Source of the DNA: Dysosmobacter acutus
Lineage (GTDB): Bacteria; Bacillota; Clostridia; Oscillospirales; Oscillospiraceae
Reading direction: 5' to 3'
NCBI RefSeq assembly: GCF_018919205.1
Contig: NZ_JAHLQN010000001.1
Location: forward strand, 186,001-250,000
DNA: 64,000 nucleotides
The notes below the pieces were generated by a model. The model ran no database searches. It saw only the letters and a list, made by a program, of their open reading frames with translations, and was not told the origin of the DNA. The translations under genes and the position numbers were made by a program. This document shows positions 58,966 to 64,000 of this stretch, piece by piece; position 1 is the stretch's first letter, and every line of letters begins with the position of its first letter.

Positions 58966-59778
58966 TCAAAGCGGAAGGAAGACCGGCTGGTGTTTTTTGT
59001 AGATGCAGTAGTACTTGAATCCCGCATCCTTTAAAATCTCGCCGGCAATATCAAAGCATCCTCCAATCCGCTCCGGGAAGTGCGCGTCAGAGCCAAGGGT
59101 CACCAGCTCGCCGCCCAACTCCCGGTAGCGTCTGAACACGTCGGCGCCGGGACTGGAGTCCCGCATGCCGATGACCAGGGATTTCGTGTTCAGTTCCAGA
59201 GCCTTGTTTTTCCGGATGGCCGTTTTCAGCAGCTCATCCAGAATGTCTCCATACTGGCGGTAAGTGAAGCCCTCGTTCTTCCCGGGAATATCCCGCAGGA
59301 CAAAGTCCAAGTGCCCGATGGAGTCAAATCCATCCGTCAGTGTGATATTATCCAACTCCGTCTGGAAGTATTCCCGGACGGCCTCCTCCTTGGACCGTCC
59401 CTTGTATAGAGTCTGGTCCTCCGTATCCCGCCCGCTGAAGCAATGGGTGGAGCCGATGACATAGTCAAAGGGATACTGGCCGTACTCCCGGTTATGCCGC
59501 TCCACCAGATGGGGCTGAAGTCCAAACTCAATGCCGATCAGCATCTCAATCCGGTCGGCATAGGCTGCCTGAACCTCCTGGAGCTTCTTCAGGTAACTGT
59601 CCACATCCCCTGTTTCGGACAGCAGATAGATGCTGTGCCAAGGCGGGTAGTCGTAGTCCTGATGGTCCGTGATGCAGATCTGCTTCATGCCGCGGCGGAT
59701 GGCCCGCTCCACCTGGTCTTCTATGGGGGTGTTGGAGTCGCTGGAAAATGAGGTGTGAATGTGAATATCTGAATACAT
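58966..59778 (-). CDS. PHP-family phosphatase (histidinol-phosphatase-like)
   Basis: The 270-residue protein has the PHP metal motifs: DIHIHTSFSSDS at 4-15, ITDHQDYDYPP, LIGIEFG, VIGSTHCF, GHLDFV and LGSDAHFPERIG. It matches the HisK type of histidinol-phosphatases and related PHP phosphoesterases. No other histidine genes are adjacent, so a broader phosphoesterase role is possible. It follows an NhaC gene by 15 bases on the same strand. Confidence 0.87.
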   Translation of the reverse strand: MYSDIHIHTSFSSDSNTPIEDQVERAIRRGMKQICITDHQDYDYPPWHSIYLLSETGDVDSYLKKLQEVQAAYADRIEMLIGIEFGLQPHLVERHNREYGQYPFDYVIGSTHCFSGRDTEDQTLYKGRSKEEAVREYFQTELDNITLTDGFDSIGHLDFVLRDIPGKNEGFTYRQYGDILDELLKTAIRKNKALELNTKSLVIGMRDSSPGADVFRRYRELGGELVTLGSDAHFPERIGGCFDIAGEILKDAGFKYYCIYKKHQPVFLPL

Positions 59779-59793
59779 GTTGTTGTCTCCCTG

Positions 59794-61293
59794 TTACCGC
59801 TGTAAGGTCTCTTCCTTCAGCTTCTGGGCCTCTATCTGCTTGGCGGTAGGCTTGGTCTTCATGCCAATTCCGGTGAAGGCGTAGAAAATAGCCAGAATCC
59901 ATACAATCCAGCTGAAGAAGGAATACTTCAGGAAGGTCAGGTTGGAGGAGAACAGCACTCCGGCGTATAGGATACCGGAAGAGGTCCACGGGAAGAAGCC
60001 GGAGCAGCCGGTGCCGAAGTCCTCCAGTGTTCTGGACAGGTTCAGCGTATTGACGCCCATCTCCTCATACTTGCTCTTGAACATGTTGCCGCCTAAGAGC
60101 AGCGCCACGGTGGAGCTGCCGCCCACCATGATCAGCACCACCACGGAAATGCCGGTGGTCAGGATCAGGCTGCCGGTGGAGTGGACAAAGCCCATCAGGG
60201 TGTCCAACAGCACATCCAGGCATCCGCACAGTTCGGCGATGGCCGCAAAGTAGAAGCACAGCCATGTGGCCACAAAGGTCTTATTCATATCGGAAATTCC
60301 GCCGCGCTCCAAAAGCGTCTTGGCCGCCTCGCTCATGGTTTCCACGTTGAAATTGGGGTGAGCTGCCAGCACCATGTCGGAGCTGAAGCCGCTGTAGAGC
60401 ACATTGATGCCGTCGGCCGGGGAAAAGCCCTGATAGAAGATGCCGATCAGGATGGAAATAAATCCGGAGCCGAACAGGATCAAAGTGGTGGGCTTTTTGG
60501 TGAGGGACCCCCAGAGGATAAAGATGACGGGGATCAGCAAAATCACGTTGAACTTGAACATTTCACTCAACGTGGAAAGCAGCGCCGTGGTGGTCTCGTT
60601 GGTAACGCTGCCGGTGGTGTGGGTCGTCAGTCCGATGATGATGTAGATGATAATGGAGATGGCAGCGGCAGGGACCACGGTCTTTGCCATGTGGGCGATG
60701 TGATCAAAGATATCATTGTCCGTGGTCAGAGACGCCAGAACCGTGGTATCGGACAGCGGAGACAGCTTGTCGCCGAACTGGGAGCCGGCGTAGCAGGCGC
60801 CAGCCACCAGACCCAGGTTCACGTTGTCCATGGCCATGGCCAGTCCCATCATGGCAAGGCCGGCGGTGGATGCGGAACCGTTGGAGGTGCCGGTCACGGT
60901 GGAGAAGATACAGCACAGCAAAAACGCGCACAAGGCGATCCACCGGGGACTGACGATTTGCAGGCCGTAGTAAATCAGCATGGGCAGCGTACCGGAGAAC
61001 ATCAGTCCGCCTAACATAAAGCCGATGGCCAGAAGGATCGTGATCACAGGCACCGATTTGCCGATTCTCTGTCCCACGGCGGCTTCCATCTCTCCCCAGG
61101 TGTAGCCGCAGCGTTTGGCGATGAACGCGGCATAGGCGCCCACAACCACCATCAAAGGCACGTAGTTCAGGCCATAGGCAGCGCCCAAGCCAAAGCAGAT
61201 GAGAAGGAATATGATGGCCGAAATGGCCTCTAACTTTGTGGGCTTGCGCTTTTCACGCGGCGCTTTTTTCTCTTTCTCTTTTTTGTCTGACAT
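59794..61293 (-). CDS. NhaC-family Na+/H+ antiporter
   Basis: The 499-residue protein has a charged N-terminus of about 25 residues (KKEKEKKAPREKRKP) and about 12 helices. Family motifs include TVTGTSNGSASTAGLAMMGL, QFGDKLSPLSDTTVLAS and GFFPWTSSG. NhaC-type carriers exchange Na+ for H+ or, in some cases, amino or organic acids. AGGAGGG precedes the ATG. A promoter and two copies of a 12-base dyad lie upstream (61311-61496), pointing to specific regulation. Confidence 0.9.
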   Translation of the reverse strand: MSDKKEKEKKAPREKRKPTKLEAISAIIFLLICFGLGAAYGLNYVPLMVVVGAYAAFIAKRCGYTWGEMEAAVGQRIGKSVPVITILLAIGFMLGGLMFSGTLPMLIYYGLQIVSPRWIALCAFLLCCIFSTVTGTSNGSASTAGLAMMGLAMAMDNVNLGLVAGACYAGSQFGDKLSPLSDTTVLASLTTDNDIFDHIAHMAKTVVPAAAISIIIYIIIGLTTHTTGSVTNETTTALLSTLSEMFKFNVILLIPVIFILWGSLTKKPTTLILFGSGFISILIGIFYQGFSPADGINVLYSGFSSDMVLAAHPNFNVETMSEAAKTLLERGGISDMNKTFVATWLCFYFAAIAELCGCLDVLLDTLMGFVHSTGSLILTTGISVVVLIMVGGSSTVALLLGGNMFKSKYEEMGVNTLNLSRTLEDFGTGCSGFFPWTSSGILYAGVLFSSNLTFLKYSFFSWIVWILAIFYAFTGIGMKTKPTAKQIEAQKLKEETLQR

Positions 61294-61310
61294 TTGTTTT
61301 CCCTCCTGTA

Positions 61311-61322
61311 ATAAAGTTTTAT
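61311..61322. promoter_or_regulatory. 12-base dyad next to the nhaC-type ribosome site (candidate operator)
   Basis: ATAAAGTTTTAT, a dyad of the form ATAAA-N2-TTTAT, is inside a longer TAAT...ATTA symmetric stretch. It repeats in inverse orientation at 61472. Confidence 0.45.
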
Positions 61323-61468
61323 ATTACAACTTTCCGAAAACAGCACAGCCGGCTGACCAACCCCGGCCCGCTTTTACCGGAAAAATTGCACACACAAACA
61401 GCGTCTGCCGCCAGAGGCCTTTCATCGCCTTTCCCAATAACAAGCAAGTCAGGTGCCAAAAAGTACAC

Positions 61469-61496
61469 ATAATAAAACTTTATGTCTTTTGGGCAA
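61469..61496 (-). promoter_or_regulatory. Promoter of the NhaC-type gene, overlapped by a second dyad
   Basis: On the minus strand TTGCCC (61496-61491), a 16-base spacer and TATTAT (61474-61469). The dyad ATAAAACTTTAT at 61472-61483 overlaps the -10 box and spacer, in a blocking position. Confidence 0.5.
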
Positions 61497-61586
61497 ACTC
61501 CCCCAAATTCACTTATTTATTTTAGATAATCTAACCGTAACCAATCAGAATGCATTATGTCAGAAGGGGGTCATTATAAAAATTTA

Positions 61587-61632
61587 TTGACAGTATTTTA
61601 GGATTTTGACACAATATTTGTCAAAATTGACA
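61587..61632. repeat. Cluster of TTGACA/TGTCAA hexamers
   Basis: TTGACA occurs at 61587, 61606 and 61627, with the inverse TGTCAA at 61619. The pair at 61606/61619 forms a dyad with a seven-base spacer. The stretch is AT-rich and lies in the 61294-61692 gap between the aminotransferase end and the NhaC promoter; no gene is seen there. Confidence 0.5.
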
Positions 61633-61692
61633 TTTTCTTCTCCGAAATTTTCATATAACTGCATAAAACTGTAAAATTTTCTGCCGGTTTTG

Positions 61693-62814
61693 TTAAAATT
61701 GTGTCAAGAACTCATGAAGCTCCGCCAGACCGGAGCGCAGCACCTCCGGATCAATGGCAAATCCCAGCCGAAGGGACTTGGGCTCGTCGAAGCAGTCCCC
61801 GGGCACCATAAAGGTCCCGGTCTCCTCCATCAGTCGGCGGCAGAAGGTGACTGAGTCGATATCCATATCGTAGTGCAGCAGCGCCGTGGTACCCGCCTGG
61901 GGATAGAGATAGGAGATATGAGGCTCGCCCGCCACCCAGCGGTCCACAACGGGCAGGTTTTCGGCGATCAGCCTCAGGTTTTTCTCCAGCAGCTTGTCCA
62001 CATGCCTGAGGGCCAGCGCCGCCACAGCCTCGTCAAAGAGGCCGCAGCTGATGAGCGTATACTCCCGATGGGAGGCACAGGCCTTCAGAAGCTCTTTGCT
62101 CCTTGTGGCGATCCAGCCGATGCGCAGACCGGCCAGGGAGTAGGCCTTGGACATGCTGCAGGTGCTGGCGCCCTTCTCGTAAAGGTCAGCGATGCAGTCG
62201 ATCTCCACGCCCTTGGGGCGCATGGGCAGATACACCTCATCGCTGAGCAGATACGCGCCGCAGGAGCGGGCGATCTCCACCACCTCCCGGAGCATGGCGT
62301 TGTCCATCAGGGAACCGGTGGGATTGTCCGGATTGTTGATGCAGATCAGCTTGGTCTTCTCCGTCACCATGGACCGCAGCTCCTCTATGTCCGGCAGATA
62401 GTTGTTCTCCCTGCGCAGGTGGAGGATGTCCACCTTGGCGCCAAGCGAATCCGGGATGGAATAGAGCTGCTGATAGGTGGGCTTAACGGAAATCACATGG
62501 TCTCCCGGCTCCACAACGGCGGAAATCAGCAGATGGTTTGCGCCGGAGGTGCCATGGGTGGGGATGATGTGCTCTGGGGAGAGAGTACGATAAAGTCCGC
62601 ACACGCCCCGGAGAAAATCCGGGTTTCCGTTGATGTCACCATAGGACAGCTTCCGCCGGGAAAAGTCCCGCCAGAACGCCTCCAAATCCTCCCCCATCAT
62701 CTGAAACAGTTCCTCTATCGTCACTGGCACGGCGCTGGTCTTGGTGATGTTGTACTTTACTTTTGTCTCGTAGGCGGTCAGCCACTGCTCCACCTGAAAT
62801 GCGTCGATTTTCAT
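61693..62814 (-). CDS. PLP-dependent aminotransferase, class I/II
   Basis: The 373-residue fold-type I enzyme has THGTSGANHLL (cofactor phosphate loop), INNPDNPTGSLM, LLSDEVYLPM, the PLP Lys in SMSKAYSLAGLRIGW, and a C-terminal Arg region SLRLGFAID. The set resembles the capreomycidine synthase/aspartate-type branch. It follows the ornithine-cyclodeaminase-type gene by 25 bases, so the two act in one amino-acid or imine pathway. The frame is intact and full-length. Confidence 0.9.
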   Translation of the reverse strand: MKIDAFQVEQWLTAYETKVKYNITKTSAVPVTIEELFQMMGEDLEAFWRDFSRRKLSYGDINGNPDFLRGVCGLYRTLSPEHIIPTHGTSGANHLLISAVVEPGDHVISVKPTYQQLYSIPDSLGAKVDILHLRRENNYLPDIEELRSMVTEKTKLICINNPDNPTGSLMDNAMLREVVEIARSCGAYLLSDEVYLPMRPKGVEIDCIADLYEKGASTCSMSKAYSLAGLRIGWIATRSKELLKACASHREYTLISCGLFDEAVAALALRHVDKLLEKNLRLIAENLPVVDRWVAGEPHISYLYPQAGTTALLHYDMDIDSVTFCRRLMEETGTFMVPGDCFDEPKSLRLGFAIDPEVLRSGLAELHEFLTQF

Positions 62815-62839
62815 TTTCTGTTCCTGCCTTTCAATTTAC

Positions 62840-63859
62840 CTACAGCTCCGCTGTGACGCCGAGGCGGCGTTCCTTTGCCCGCTCCACCGCCACCTTGGAC
62901 ACCACCAGGTCCTGAAGCGCGATTCCGGTGGAATCAAAGACCGTGACCTCCTCCCTGTCGGTTCGTCCGGGCAGCGCGCCTTCAATGAGGTCTCCGATCT
63001 CCCCCGCAATCTCCTCCGGGCCCAGATGGCCCTGGCGGATGGCCATCTCACACTCACCCACGGAGACCGCCTGGGTCAGATCATCCACAAAAATCCGGGC
63101 GTCCCCAAGGATAGCCCCGTCCAGCTCCTGCTTGCCGGCCATATCCGCGCCCACGCAGCTGAAATGAGTGCCGGGGCGCACCCACTCCCGCCGGATCAGG
63201 GGCTGATGGGACGGCGTGGCGGTGACAATCACGTCGCTGCGGCCCACGGCCTCCTCCAAATTCTCCGCGGCGGCAATGATGTAGGGCTCCGCCCGCCCGC
63301 CGTTCAGCAGCTCCTCTACCGCCTGCCGTATGGCGTCCAGGCGATCCGCGGCCCTGGACGGGCTGCGGGGGCTGCACAGCTCCACCGTGTCGATGCCCGG
63401 CATGGCCAGCAGCACAGCCGCGATTTGGTAGGGCGCCTGGGCGCCTGTCCCCACCATCAGCATCCGCCGGGAATCCCTCCGGGCCAGATACTTGGCCCCC
63501 ACGGCGCCCGCCGCGCCGGTGCGCATCCCTGTGACCGCGCCGGCGTTGAGCAGCGCCACAGGCACGCCGGTGGAATCGTCAAACAGCAAGGTGGTGCCGA
63601 ACAGGGCCGGCAGGCCCTTCTTCTCATTGTCGCCAAACCAAGACACCATCTTCAGGCCATATATCCCGCTCCGGGCCAGGTGGCCGGACTTGATATCCAA
63701 ATCCGCCCGCTCCGGTTCAAACACGTGGCAAATCAGGGGAAAGAGACAGCCGGCTCCGGTGGATTTCTGGCAATACGCCTCTTCCACGCCGCGGATGGCA
63801 TCGGACATGGTAAGCACCCGGCCGATCGTCTCCTGAGAAAGAATCAAAACTTCAGACAC
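62840..63859 (-). CDS. Ornithine cyclodeaminase / mu-crystallin family protein
   Basis: The 339-residue NAD-binding protein has the family N-terminal substrate half (DIKSGHLARSGIYGLKMVSWF, LLFDDSTGVPVALLNAGAVT in parts), the Rossmann motif VGTGAQA near 128-134 and VTATPSHQPL. Members include ornithine cyclodeaminase, alanine dehydrogenase, ketimine reductases and ectoine-utilisation EutC. GTG 63859 has GGGAGG eight bases before it; the nearby ATG at 63866 is out of frame. It is the first gene of an operon with the aminotransferase. Confidence 0.87.
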   Translation of the reverse strand: MSEVLILSQETIGRVLTMSDAIRGVEEAYCQKSTGAGCLFPLICHVFEPERADLDIKSGHLARSGIYGLKMVSWFGDNEKKGLPALFGTTLLFDDSTGVPVALLNAGAVTGMRTGAAGAVGAKYLARRDSRRMLMVGTGAQAPYQIAAVLLAMPGIDTVELCSPRSPSRAADRLDAIRQAVEELLNGGRAEPYIIAAAENLEEAVGRSDVIVTATPSHQPLIRREWVRPGTHFSCVGADMAGKQELDGAILGDARIFVDDLTQAVSVGECEMAIRQGHLGPEEIAGEIGDLIEGALPGRTDREEVTVFDSTGIALQDLVVSKVAVERAKERRLGVTAEL

Positions 63860-63908
63860 AGCATATGCCTCCCTCTTTTTACTTGATACCGCCACAATAT
63901 CATAAAAA

Positions 63909-63922
63909 TTGCGCAAGCGCAA
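63909..63922. promoter_or_regulatory. Inverted repeat in the divergent region at the right end
   Basis: TTGCGCAAGCGCAA has 6-base arms (TTGCGC/GCGCAA) around AA. It overlaps the predicted leftward -35 box (TTGCGC-17-TATTGT) of the cyclodeaminase gene. A GCGGATCCGC palindrome follows at 63925-63934. Confidence 0.45.
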
Positions 63923-63935
63923 ACGCGGATCCGCA

Positions 63936-63964
63936 TTGCGTCCTCCGCCCAAAGCGGCTATAAT
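63936..63964 (+). promoter_or_regulatory. Promoter of the rightward gene leaving the window
   Basis: TTGCGT at 63936-63941, a 17-base spacer and TATAAT at 63959-63964, with an AGGAGG ribosome site at 63986-63991. Confidence 0.6.
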
Positions 63965-63997
63965 GGCTTTATCAGGCAGGAAAAGAGGAGGATGCAT

Positions 63998-64000
63998 ATG
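63998..64000 (+). other. Start codon of a divergent gene cut by the window edge
   Basis: ATG 63998 stands six bases after AGGAGG and behind the promoter at 63936. Only the start codon is visible, so no product can be named; a regulator of the cyclodeaminase operon would be a common arrangement. Confidence 0.5.

Noticed and set aside
1-64000. CRISPR arrays, rRNA genes, insertion sequences, riboswitches
   Set aside because: No regular direct repeats, rRNA signatures, transposase frames or recognisable riboswitch cores were found by reading both strands; covariance-model searches were not possible here.

Overview
The window is GC-rich bacterial DNA with Gram-positive-type signals: strong AGGAGG ribosome sites, lipobox substrate-binding proteins, stem-plus-T terminators, an RpiR regulator, a CarD-type regulator and a vanG-type peptidoglycan cluster. 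The gene set (oligopeptide ABC, TRAP, SSS and NhaC carriers, many amidohydrolases and peptidases, no respiratory operon) fits an anaerobic member of the Clostridia, most likely Oscillospiraceae. That placement is inference; there is no rRNA or marker gene to fix it. No CRISPR array, rRNA, insertion sequence or integrase was seen.

Layout. 1-2.8 kb: the end of an oligopeptide ABC operon, an iron-sulfur flavoprotein-type reductase and an iron-type alcohol dehydrogenase. 3.2-5.0 kb: a decayed mosaic in which pieces of an amidohydrolase, a TRAP large permease and a LysR effector domain are joined head to tail. 5.0-10.1 kb: a Cys-rich mini-protein, then an ECF sigma factor, membrane protein and ABC exporter operon. 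10.1-12.6 kb: a membrane-anchored glycerophosphodiesterase and a flavodoxin. 12.8-16.2 kb: nitrilase, sodium:solute symporter and RpiR regulator. 16.6-30.6 kb: CarD, amidohydrolase, two AstE/AspA-like proteins, LysR, M24 protein, a complete oligopeptide ABC transporter and an M20 protein. Several of these hydrolases lack canonical metal ligands. 30.6-35.4 kb: a LURP-one protein, TrkA/TrkH potassium uptake and a YitT protein. 35.4-39.1 kb: three coupled small genes, tRNA-Thr, tRNA-Tyr, a LexA/CI-like self-cleaving repressor with paired operators, a HAD phosphatase, an SDR and tRNA-Val.

39.3-50.5 kb: a regulator with a PrpR-N domain and a dead AAA module, divergent from a nine-kilobase catabolic operon (DUF1537 sugar-acid kinase, alcohol dehydrogenase, PdxA2-type dehydrogenase, TAXI-TRAP uptake, two DapA-family aldolases, a VOC protein). 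50.5-51.4 kb: a creatininase-family amidohydrolase. 51.6-57.4 kb: a complete vanR-vanS-vanG-vanXY-vanT cluster with a strong terminator-like hairpin directly before vanG. 57.5-64 kb: two tandem MgtC proteins, a PHP phosphatase, an NhaC antiporter, a class I/II aminotransferase and an ornithine cyclodeaminase-family enzyme, with the ribosome site and start of a divergent gene at the very end.

Together the genes describe a scavenger of peptides, acylated amino compounds and sugar acids. Each uptake system lies beside the enzymes that would open its substrate, and each block has its own regulator. The most unusual points are the metal-ligand-deficient hydrolase group, the S24 repressor with a leftward promoter antisense to two tRNAs, the regulator with a dead ATPase module, the vanG attenuator-like hairpin and the three-part gene mosaic.
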